A stretch of 64,000 nucleotides of DNA from Pseudomonas sp. S09G 359. Its GTDB lineage: Bacteria > Pseudomonadota > Gammaproteobacteria > Pseudomonadales > Pseudomonadaceae. Shown one piece after another: positions 43,128 through 51,100 of the stretch; position 1 is the first letter of the stretch, and each line of letters begins with the position of its first letter. Below the pieces are notes generated by a model. That model was not told where the DNA came from. It made no database searches and saw nothing but the letters and a program-made list of their open reading frames with translations. A program made the translations under genes and the position numbers. Location: assembly GCF_002843605.1 (NCBI RefSeq), contig NZ_CP025263.1, forward strand, positions 3,749,501 through 3,813,500, given 5' to 3'.

Positions 43128-44459
43128 ATGACACACCGCTTATCGCTGCGCCGCCTGGCATTGGGCCTGGCCTTGATCACCGCCGGGCTCACCGGCGGCG
43201 CCCAGGCCGCCAACGAACAATACTTCCCGTTGCAGAGCTACCGGGTCGGGCCTTACGCCGCCGGTGGCACCGGGTTCTTTGGTGGCTTTATCGACTACCT
43301 GCAATACGTCAACGCCAAGGGCGGTGTGAACGGGGTCAAGTTGACCTGGAGCGAATGCGAAACCGAATACGTGGTGGAAAAAGGCGTCGAGTGCTACGAG
43401 CGCCTCAAGGGTGGCTTGAACGGCGCCCCCGCCGCCGCCACCAACCCGCTGTCGGTGGGCATTGCCTACGCCACGCTGGACCGCTCCACAGCCGACAAAT
43501 TGCCGCTGATCACCATCAACCACGGGCGCACCGATTCCACCGACGGCAGCGTGTTCCCCTACGTGTTCCCGCTGCAACTGAACCCGTACTCGGAAGTCTC
43601 GGCGATCATCAACTACATCGGCCAACGCGAAGGCGGCGCCGACAAACTCAAGGGCAAGAAAATCGCCGTGCTCTACCACGGCTCCCCGTACGGCAAGGAA
43701 ACCAACGGCGTACTGGAAACCCTGGCGAAAAACGCCGGTTTCGAACTGACCCTGCTGGAAGTGCCGCACCCCGGCAATGAACAGCAGTCCCAATGGCTGA
43801 ACATCCGCCGCCTCAAGCCCGACTGGGTGATCTTGCGCGGCTGGGGCGTGATGAACCCGGTGGCGCTAAAATCCGCGCAAAAGGTCGGCTACCCGGCCGA
43901 TCACATCATCGGCAATATCTGGAGCAATTCGGAAGAAGACGTGGTGCCGGCCGGCAGTGCGGCCAAGGGCTTTATCTCGATCACCACCCACCCGTCGGGC
44001 ACTGATTTCCCGGTACTGCAAGGTATCAAGCAGGAAGTGGTCGACGCCGGCAAGGGCAACCTGGCCGACCCGAAACGCTTCGGCACCGTGTACTACAACC
44101 TGGGCGTGGTCAACGGCATTCTCAACGTCGAAGCCGTGCGCCTGGCCCAGGAAAAATACGGCCACCAAGCGCTTACCGGCGAACAGGTACGCTGGGGGTT
44201 CGAGCACCTGAACCTCGACGATGCGCGCCTGCAAGCGCTGGGCGCGAAAGGCCTGGTACAACCGCTGAAACTCTCCTGCGCCGACCACGAAGGCGGCGGC
44301 GCGGTGCGCTTTCAGCAATGGGATGGGCAGCGCTGGAACCTGATCAGCGATTGGGTCCAGGCCGACCGCGCACTGCTGCGGCCGATCATCGAAGCGTCGG
44401 CCGCGCAGTACGCCAAGGAGAAAGGCATTACGCCGAGGGATTGCAGCAAGGAGCAGTAA
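43128..44459 (+). CDS. Periplasmic substrate-binding protein, Liv/amide-type
   Basis: The 443-aa protein has a signal peptide (RLALGLALITAGLTGGAQA, cut near 26) and the two-lobe type I periplasmic binding fold: LQSYRVGPYAAGGTGFFGGFIDYLQYVNAKGGVNGVKLTW, YHGSPYGKETNGVLETLA and LNIRRLKPDWVILRGWGVMN. It delivers solute to LivHM. The group is used for amino acids, amides, urea or aromatic acids, and the AMP-binding relative in the operon suggests an acid rather than an amino acid. AGGAA precedes ATG. Confidence 0.85.
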   Translation: MTHRLSLRRLALGLALITAGLTGGAQAANEQYFPLQSYRVGPYAAGGTGFFGGFIDYLQYVNAKGGVNGVKLTWSECETEYVVEKGVECYERLKGGLNGAPAAATNPLSVGIAYATLDRSTADKLPLITINHGRTDSTDGSVFPYVFPLQLNPYSEVSAIINYIGQREGGADKLKGKKIAVLYHGSPYGKETNGVLETLAKNAGFELTLLEVPHPGNEQQSQWLNIRRLKPDWVILRGWGVMNPVALKSAQKVGYPADHIIGNIWSNSEEDVVPAGSAAKGFISITTHPSGTDFPVLQGIKQEVVDAGKGNLADPKRFGTVYYNLGVVNGILNVEAVRLAQEKYGHQALTGEQVRWGFEHLNLDDARLQALGAKGLVQPLKLSCADHEGGGAVRFQQWDGQRWNLISDWVQADRALLRPIIEASAAQYAKEKGITPRDCSKEQ

Positions 44460-44488
44460 GATCCATCGGCTGAAACGCAATACAGAAG

Positions 44489-44594
44489 TGTGGGAGCGGG
44501 CTTGCTCGCGAATGCAGTGGGTCAGTCGCCAAATGCAGTGACTGACACTCCCCATTCGCGAGCAAGTCGAATCGTCGCACCGCCCCTCCCACAT
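44489..44594. repeat. REP pair (TGTGGGAGCGGGCTTGCTCG type)
   Basis: Two inverted copies of the second REP type, the one also seen in the 26727 array, close the ABC operon and separate it from nirD (convergent). Their ends TGTGGGAG and CTCCCACA are inverted; the second half is disrupted by a short insertion. Confidence 0.8.
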
Positions 44595-44631
44595 TTGGAC
44601 CCCGGTGTATCAGCTGAATCCCACTCAGCGC

Positions 44632-44991
44632 TCAGTCCAGGCCGAGTTCCACCACGCCTGCGTTCAACCGCACCGGCCATACCCGCAACCGCTGATTTGG
44701 CGCCTCCAGGCACTGCCCGTCCTGCAATCGATAATGCTGCTTGTAGATCGGCGCGGCCACCACCAGGTCGCCCTTGATGCTGCCCACCAAGCCACGGCCG
44801 ATAACATTCGCGCCGGATTCCGGGTCATGGTTGTCGATGGCGAACAGCGTCTGCTCCTGCGCGCCCGGCAGGTAGAACAGCGCCACTTGCGCGCCGTCCA
44901 GCCACACCACCACGCCGGAGTTGCTCACCAGGTCTTGCTCGCTGCACACCCCTTTCCAGGTGGCGAGTTGTTGAATGTGGGGCTGGCTCAT
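44632..44991 (-). CDS. nirD: Nitrite reductase small subunit NirD
   Basis: The 119-aa protein has the Rieske-like fold of NirD (VCSEQDLVSNSGVVVWLDGAQVALFYLP, LFAIDNHDP, GLVGSIKGDLVVAAPIYKQHYRL) but lacks the cluster-binding Cys/His pairs, as normal for NirD. It supports the large subunit in NADH-dependent reduction of nitrite to ammonium in the cytosol. Its ATG overlaps the nirB stop as ATGA, so expression is coupled. Confidence 0.9.
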   Translation of the reverse strand: MSQPHIQQLATWKGVCSEQDLVSNSGVVVWLDGAQVALFYLPGAQEQTLFAIDNHDPESGANVIGRGLVGSIKGDLVVAAPIYKQHYRLQDGQCLEAPNQRLRVWPVRLNAGVVELGLD

Positions 44992-47534
44992 CAGGCGATC
45001 TCCTCGATGACGGGAATCAGGTTGAGTTCGGCGGCCATGATCGGCCGGCGCTGGCCGCGTTCCTGGACAAAATGGATGTCCGGGTCCGGGCGTTTGTCAT
45101 TGACGAAGGTGCGGAAGCGCTTGAGTTTTTCCGGGTCTTTGAGGGCGTTGGCCCACTCGCATTCGTAGCGGTCGACCACCAGTTGCATCTGCGCTTCGAG
45201 CTCGGCGCCGAGGCCGAGGCTGTCGTGCAGGATCACGTCCTTGAGGAAATCCAGGCCGCCTTCCAGGCTCTCGCGCCATACCGAAGTACGCTGCAGTTTG
45301 TCGGCGGTGCGGATGTAGAACATCAGGAAGCGGTCGATGTACTGGATCAGCGTGGCGTCGTCCAGGTCGGTGGCGAACAGCTCGGCATGGCGCGGGCGCA
45401 TGCCGCCATTGCCGGCGATGTAGAGGTTCCAGCCCTTCTCGGTGGCAATCACGCCGACGTCCTTGCTCTGGGCCTCGGCGCACTCGCGGGTGCAGCCAGA
45501 CACCGCAAACTTGAGCTTGTGCGGCGAGCGCAGGCCCTTGTAGCGATCCTCGATCAGCAGCGCCATTTTCACGCTGTCCTGCACGCCATAACGGCACCAG
45601 GTGCTGCCCACGCACGACTTCACCGTGCGCGTGGATTTGCCATAGGCATGCCCGGTTTCAAAACCCGCGGCGATCAGCTCGGCCCAGATATCCGGCAGTT
45701 CATGCAGTTGCGCACCAAACAGGTCGATGCGCTGGCCGCCGGTGATCTTGGTGTAGAGGTCGTATTTCTTCGCCACCTCGCCGATCACTATCAGCTTGTC
45801 GGCGGTGATCTCGCCGCCCGGAATGCGCGGTACCACCGAATAGGTGCCGTTCTTCTGCATGTTGGCCATGAAGGTGTCGTTGGTGTCCTGCAACGGCACC
45901 AGGGAAGCATCCATGATCGGCTGGTTCCAGCACGAGGCCAGGATCGAACCCACCGCCGGCTTGCACACATCACAACCGGTGTGGCCACGGCCATGTTTGG
46001 CCAGCAACTCTTCGAAGGTGATCACCCCTTCCACGCGCACCAGGGCGTACAGCTCCTGACGGGTGTAGGCAAAATGTTCGCACAGGCTCTTGTCGACGCT
46101 GACACCACGGGCAATCAATTCATGCTCGAACACTTGCTTGAGCAACCCCGCGCAACCGCCGCAGCCGGTACAGGCCTTGGTCTGGGACTTGAGCAAGCCA
46201 AGGTCGCTGCAACCGCCGTCGATGGCCGAGCAGATCGCGCCCTTGGTGACGTTGTGGCAGGAGCACACGGTGGCCGACTCCGGCAAGGCGCCGGGGCCGA
46301 GGGTGGGTGCGCCGGCGGACGACGGCAGGATCAGGCTGGCCGGTTCGGCGGGCAGCGTGATGCTGTTCTGCATGTATTGCAGCAAGGTGTCGTAGTAGCT
46401 GTTATCACCGACCAGCACCGCGCCGATCACATGCTTGCCGCTCGCGTCCACCACCAGGCGGCGGTAACTGGCGCTGGCCTCGTCGATAAACTGATAGCTG
46501 CGCGCGCCAGGGGTGTGGGCATGGGCGTCGCCGATGGAGCCGACGTCCACCCCCAGCAGTTTCAGCTTGGTCGACATATCGGCGCCAACAAACGGCTCGG
46601 CGCCCTGCTCGCACAACAGCGCGGCAACCCCACGGGCCATCTGGTAACCCGGCGCGACCAGGCCAAACAGGCTGCCATTCCACGAGGCGCACTCACCAAT
46701 CGCGTAGATGTGCGGGTCGCAACTCAAGCACTCATCGTTGATCACCACGCCGCCGCGCGGGCCAATCTCAAGGCCGGCCTGGCGGGCCAGGGCATCCTGG
46801 GCACGGATACCGGCGGAGAACACGATCAGGTCGGTTTCGAGGAATTCGTCATTGGCGAAGTTCATGCGATAGCGGTACTGCTCGCCCGCGCTGATCGACT
46901 GGGTGGCGCGCGACAAGTGCACACCGACGCCCAGCCGTTCGATCTGCGCCTTGAGCGCCAGCCCGCCAAAATCATCCAGCTGCACCGGCATCAGGCGCGG
47001 CGCGAATTCCACCACATGGGCTTCCAGGCCGAGGCTTTTCAGCGCGTTGGCAGCCTCCAGGCCCAGCAGCCCACCACCGACCACCACGCCACGCCGGGCG
47101 TTGGCGGCGGCTGTGCGGATCGCATCAAGATCTTGCAGCGTGCGGTACACCAGGCGTGAATCGCCTTCGGCGCCTTCGATCGGCGGCACAAACGGGTAAG
47201 AGCCGGTAGCCAGCACTAACGTGTCGTAGGCCACGCAACCGTTGGCCGTGATCACCTCGCGACGGGCGCGGTCGATTTCCAGCACCGGTACGCCCAAGTG
47301 CAAAGTCACGCCTGGCGTCTGGTACAGCGAGGCCTCGGACAATGCCAGCGACTCGGCATCGCGGCCGGTGAAATACTCGGACAGGTGCACACGGTCATAG
47401 GCGCGCATAGGCTCCTCGCTGAACACATGCAGGCGGTAGTGATCCAGCGCGCCGCGCTCGATCAATTGCTCCACGCAGTGATGGCCGACCATGCCATTGC
47501 CAACGACGATCAGGGTTTTCATCGGTTTGTTCAT
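44991..47534 (-). CDS. nirB: Nitrite reductase [NAD(P)H] large subunit NirB
   Basis: The 847-aa enzyme reduces nitrite to ammonium. The N-terminal 400 residues hold FAD/NADH motifs (VVGNGMVGHHCVEQL, LVLATGSYPFVPP), followed by the [2Fe-2S] BFD-like domain (CSCHNVTKGAICSAI, CTGCGGC), then siroheme/4Fe-4S residues (CVGSTWCRYG and GCTRECAEAQSKDVGV). ATG 47534 (MNKPMK) is preferred because AGGTG precedes it; a frame to 47552 exists. Its transcript carries a sigma-54 promoter, ANTAR-type hairpins and a terminator 40-75 bp before the start, so it should be nitrate-controlled by antitermination. Confidence 0.93.
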   Translation of the reverse strand: MNKPMKTLIVVGNGMVGHHCVEQLIERGALDHYRLHVFSEEPMRAYDRVHLSEYFTGRDAESLALSEASLYQTPGVTLHLGVPVLEIDRARREVITANGCVAYDTLVLATGSYPFVPPIEGAEGDSRLVYRTLQDLDAIRTAAANARRGVVVGGGLLGLEAANALKSLGLEAHVVEFAPRLMPVQLDDFGGLALKAQIERLGVGVHLSRATQSISAGEQYRYRMNFANDEFLETDLIVFSAGIRAQDALARQAGLEIGPRGGVVINDECLSCDPHIYAIGECASWNGSLFGLVAPGYQMARGVAALLCEQGAEPFVGADMSTKLKLLGVDVGSIGDAHAHTPGARSYQFIDEASASYRRLVVDASGKHVIGAVLVGDNSYYDTLLQYMQNSITLPAEPASLILPSSAGAPTLGPGALPESATVCSCHNVTKGAICSAIDGGCSDLGLLKSQTKACTGCGGCAGLLKQVFEHELIARGVSVDKSLCEHFAYTRQELYALVRVEGVITFEELLAKHGRGHTGCDVCKPAVGSILASCWNQPIMDASLVPLQDTNDTFMANMQKNGTYSVVPRIPGGEITADKLIVIGEVAKKYDLYTKITGGQRIDLFGAQLHELPDIWAELIAAGFETGHAYGKSTRTVKSCVGSTWCRYGVQDSVKMALLIEDRYKGLRSPHKLKFAVSGCTRECAEAQSKDVGVIATEKGWNLYIAGNGGMRPRHAELFATDLDDATLIQYIDRFLMFYIRTADKLQRTSVWRESLEGGLDFLKDVILHDSLGLGAELEAQMQLVVDRYECEWANALKDPEKLKRFRTFVNDKRPDPDIHFVQERGQRRPIMAAELNLIPVIEEIA

Positions 47535-47573
47535 ATCAGCACCTGACAACATTCATCACGGTTTTTGAAAAGC

Positions 47574-47609
47574 AAAAAAAAACGCCTGAAACCTTGCGGT
47601 TCCAGGCGT
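47574..47609 (-). terminator. Leader terminator of nirB (attenuator)
   Basis: On the minus strand the stem ACGCCTG ... CAGGCGT (with an inner AACC/GGTT stem) is followed by nine U. It lies 40 bp before the nirB start, and no gene ends here, so it must act inside the nirB leader. Confidence 0.85.
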
Positions 47610-47618
47610 CTTTGCCTG
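47603..47618 (-). promoter_or_regulatory. ANTAR-type hairpin P2 of the nirB leader
   Basis: CAGGC-AAAGAC-GCCTG: 5-bp stem and hexaloop with A at 1 and G at 4. Its 3' arm is the 5' arm of the terminator, so formation of P2 would prevent termination. Confidence 0.75.
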
Positions 47619-47677
47619 TTCTTATTGCGGGATCGGTTCGGCGACTGCGCCGGATCCATCGCTATTGCCCTGGTTGT

Positions 47678-47693
47678 CGATCGTCGTTGACCG
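47678..47693 (-). promoter_or_regulatory. ANTAR-type hairpin P1 of the nirB leader
   Basis: CGGTC-AACGAC-GATCG: 5-bp stem (one G-U) with hexaloop A1, G4, about 10 nt after the predicted transcription start. The linker to P2 is about 60 nt and folds into its own hairpin. Confidence 0.65.
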
Positions 47694-47713
47694 AGGTGGG
47701 TTGAAGCTGGACT

Positions 47714-47729
47714 TGCAGGCGGCGTGCCA
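47714..47729 (-). promoter_or_regulatory. Sigma-54 promoter of nirBD
   Basis: Minus-strand TGGCACGCCGCCTGCA has the -24 GG and -12 GC dinucleotides at the required 10-base separation and nearly the full TGGCAC-N5-TTGCA consensus. Transcription would start near 47703, giving a leader of about 170 nt. Confidence 0.75.
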
Positions 47730-47781
47730 ATCCGTAGGCAGCCCGTAATTGCGGGATCAAGCCGTATCCGGCCCGCTCAAA

Positions 47782-47800
47782 TGCGCCTCCAACTGGTGCG
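47782..47800. promoter_or_regulatory. Possible NtrC-type enhancer
   Basis: TGCGCC-N7-GGTGCG resembles the NtrC dyad, though the spacing is 7 rather than 5. It lies upstream of both sigma-54 promoters. A further TGCACC is at 47817. Weak evidence. Confidence 0.3.
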
Positions 47801-47829
47801 CCGCGCCTTATAAAAGTGCACCCCCACCT

Positions 47830-47921
47830 GTGGCGAGCGAGCTTGCTCGCGTTGGAGTGCGCAGCGCTCCGAGGATTTTGGCGCCGCTACGCAGCCCAAC
47901 GGGAGCAAGCTCCCTCGCCAC
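47830..47921. repeat. REP pair between nirB and nasA
   Basis: GTGGCGAGCGAGCTTGCTCG and an inverted GAGCAAGCTCCCTCGCCAC copy flank a GC-rich spacer, in the divergent gap. Confidence 0.8.
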
Positions 47922-47956
47922 ATAAAACCCGCTCATCACCAGGGCCCTGCCAAAGC

Positions 47957-47972
47957 TGGCGCGTGACTTGCT
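47957..47972 (+). promoter_or_regulatory. Sigma-54 promoter of nasA
   Basis: TGGCGCGTGACTTGCT has GG and GC separated by 10 bases and matches TGGCAC-N5-TTGCT except at one base. The start site would be near 47983, giving a leader of about 120 nt. Confidence 0.75.
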
Positions 47973-47989
47973 AGGGAGATACCTACCAA

Positions 47990-48030
47990 GCAGTCAACGC
48001 TGATTGCCCATTCACGACAAAGGCGCCGTG
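47990..48030 (+). promoter_or_regulatory. Dual-hexaloop ANTAR motif in the nasA leader
   Basis: P1 (47990-48007): GCAGTC-AACGCT-GATTGC, 6-bp stem, hexaloop with A1 and G4. P2 (48013-48030): CACGAC-AAAGGC-GCCGTG, stem with one A-C mismatch, again A1 and G4. A 5-nt linker joins them. P2 shares bases with the 5' arm of the following terminator. This is the layout recognised by ANTAR antiterminators (NasR, NasT). Confidence 0.8.
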
Positions 48031-48070
48031 CAGCCCCCGTTTCCAACGGAGGGTTGCAGGGCGCTTTTTT
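48022..48070 (+). terminator. Leader terminator of nasA (attenuator)
   Basis: Long stem from GCGCC (48023) to GGCGC (48060-48064), with paired inner CCC/GGG and CGTT/AACG parts, then six T (48065-48070). It stands 35 bp before the nasA start with no gene ending upstream. Confidence 0.85.
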
Positions 48071-48105
48071 GTTGGCGGCAAGAAAAGAAGGTTCGAGGGT
48101 TAACG

Positions 48106-51100
48106 ATGGCAAACCAAAGCGTACGCAGCGTGTGTCCCTATTGTGGCGTGGGCTGCGGCATCGTCATGCAGGTCGAAAACAACAAAGTGGTCAAGGTGAC
48201 CGGCGACAAGGCCCACCCCACCAACTTCGGTCGCCTGTGCACCAAGGGCACCACGTGCGGCCAGGCCATCGCCGAGTCTGGCCGCATGGAAAACGCCTAC
48301 CTGCGTGAGCAGCGCGACCAAGACCCGGTGCGCACTGCGATGGACACCGCCATCAGCGAAACCGCCGACCGCTTGCGCCACATCCTCGATCGCGATGGCC
48401 CCGAGGCGCTGGCGTTCTACGTGTCCGGGCAGATGTCGTTGGAAGCCCAATACCTGGCCAATAAGCTGGCCAAAGGTTTTGTGCGCACCCCTCACATCGA
48501 GTCCAACTCACGCCTGTGCATGGCCAGCGCCGGCAGCGGCTACAAGCTGTCCCTGGGCTCCGACGGCCCGCCCGGCTCCTATGCAGATTTCGACCGTGCC
48601 GACCTGTTCTTCGTGATCGGCGCCAATATGGCCGACTGTCATCCGATTCTGTTCCTGCGCATGATGGACCGGGTCAAGGCCGGGGCGAAGCTGATCGTCG
48701 TCGACCCCAGGCGCAGCGCCACGGCCGATAAGGCCAGCCTGTACCTGCCGATCAAGCCAGGTACCGACCTCGCCTTGCTCAATGGCCTGCTGCACCTGTT
48801 GGTGAAAAACGGCCACACCGACCCGGCCTTTATCGCCGCGTTCACCGACGGCTGGGACGCCATGCCCGGTTTCCTCGAGGACTACCCGCCGCAGACTGTC
48901 GCCGACCTCACGGGCCTGGCCGAAGCGGATATCCGCCAAGCCGCCGACTGGATCGGCCAGGCCGCCGAGTGGATGAGCTGCTGGACCATGGGCCTCAACC
49001 AGAGCACCCACGGCACCTGGAACACCAACGCCCTGTGCAACCTGCACCTGGCCACCGGCGCCATCTGCCGCCCCGGCAGCGGGCCGTTTTCGCTTACCGG
49101 CCAACCCAATGCCATGGGCGGACGCGAAATGGGTTACATGGGCCCGGGCCTGCCAGGGCAGCGCTCGGTGTTGGTGGAGGCCGACCGCGAATTTATCGCA
49201 GACCTCTGGCAAATCCCCCACGACAGCCTGCCGCGCCAGGCCGGCGGCGGTACCGTGGCGATGTTCGAGCAGATGGCCGCCGGGCAGATCAAGGCCTGCT
49301 GGATCATCTGCACCAACCCGGTCGCCAGCGCGCCCAACCGCAAGACCGTAATCGCCGGCCTGCAAGCCGCCGAACTGGTGATCACCCAGGACGCCTTCCT
49401 CGACACCGAGACCAACCGCTACGCCGACATCCTCTTGCCCGGCGCACTGTGGGCCGAGGCCGAAGGCGTGATGATCAACTCCGAACGCAACTTGACCCTG
49501 ATGCAAAAGGCCGTCGACGCACCGGGCGAAACCCTGCCCGACTGGCAGATCATTGCCCGGGTCGCCTGCGCAATGGGCTTTGCCGAGGCTTTCACCTATG
49601 CATCCGCCGCCGACGTCTTCGAAGAGATCAAACGCGCCTGGAACCCCAAGACCGGCTATGACATTCGTGGCGCCAGCTACGCGCGGCTGCGGGACCAACC
49701 GCTGCAATGGCCCTGTGCATCGAATGAGGCCGACGACCGCAACCCGATTCGCTACCTGGATACCGGCACACTCAAATTTGCCACCGATAACGGCAAGGGC
49801 CAGTTTTTTCCACGCCCGCATATGCCACCGGCGGAAATGCCCGATGACGCCTTCCCCTTCGTACTCAATACCGGCCGCCTGCAGCACCAGTGGCACACCC
49901 TGACCAAGACCGGCAAGGTCGCCACGCTGAACAAACTCAACCCTGGCCCGTTTGTGGAAATCCACCCGCAAGACGCTGCGCGCCTGGGCATCAACGCCAA
50001 GGATTCGGTGGAGATCCGCTCCGCGCGCGGCCGCGCCGTACTGCCTGCGGTGGTCACCGACCGCGTGCGTCCGGGCAACTGCTTTGCACCCTTCCACTGG
50101 AACGATGTGTTTGGCGACAACCTGGCGATCAACGCCGTGACCAACGACGCCGTCGACCCGATTTCGCTGCAGCCCGAATTCAAGTTCTGCGCGGTCGCCC
50201 TCGCCCGTGTCGCCCTGATCGACCACCAGTTTCTCGACGCGCCGGCAGCGGCTGAACACTCCCCGTTAACAGAGGCCCTCACTATGTCGCGTCTCGACGC
50301 CTTCGCCGACCTCACCGGCATCCGCGACCTGCCCAAACCCCAGCTGAGCGACAGTGAACGCACCTACCTCGCCGGTTTCCTCAGCGGCCTGCAAGCCAGT
50401 GCCGGAGGGGTACCGGTGATGCCGGCCAATGCGCCGTTGGCCAAGGATTCGCGGTTGTGGCTGGACGGCTTGCTCGGCGGTTTATTCAGCCGTGCCGACA
50501 CCGTTGTTGCCGCACCGCCCTCGCCGACAGTGACCCTGCTGTGGGCCTCGCAAACCGGCAACGCCGAAGCCCTGGCCGAGCGCTTTGCCAAGCGCCTGCG
50601 CGACGCCGGCATCAGCGTGGAACTGAGCGCCATGGCCGACTTCCCGCCGAGCAAACTGGCGACCACCCAGACCCTGGCCGTGATCAGTAGCACCTTTGGC
50701 GACGGCGACCCACCGGACAACGGTGAAAGCTTCTGGCACGGCCTCAGCAACGTCGACACGCGCCTGGAGTCGCTGCGCTTTGCGGTGCTGGCGCTGGGCG
50801 ATCCAAATTACGACCAGTTCTGCAAACACGGTAAACAACTCGACCAGCGCCTGCTGGAATTGGGCGCCACGCGTCTGCTCGACCGTGTGGACTGCGACAC
50901 CGAATTCGAAGAACGCGCCGATGCCTGGCTGGCGCAGTTCCAGCAAGCCCTCAACCCGGCAAAACCGCCAAGCCTGCCCACGCCGGCGGGCAAAACCAAG
51001 CTGCACGGGGCACGGCTGCTGCTCAACCGGCACCTCAACCCCCACAGCCGTCACAAGGAAACCCGCCAGTTCGCCCTCGACCTGGCCGACTCCGGGTTGG

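Noticed and set aside
45072..47159. Open frame of 695 codons on the plus strand opposite nirB
   Set aside because: nirB on the other strand has unmistakable siroheme and Fe-S motifs. The opposite frame is open only because of strong GC bias at third positions; its product is low in complexity and matches no family.
47574..47609. Terminator of a gene upstream of nirB
   Set aside because: No gene reads into it on the minus strand; the upstream neighbour nasA is divergent, so it is a leader element.
48508..50259. 583-codon frame opposite nasA
   Set aside because: Shadow of the molybdenum domain, no recognisable motif.
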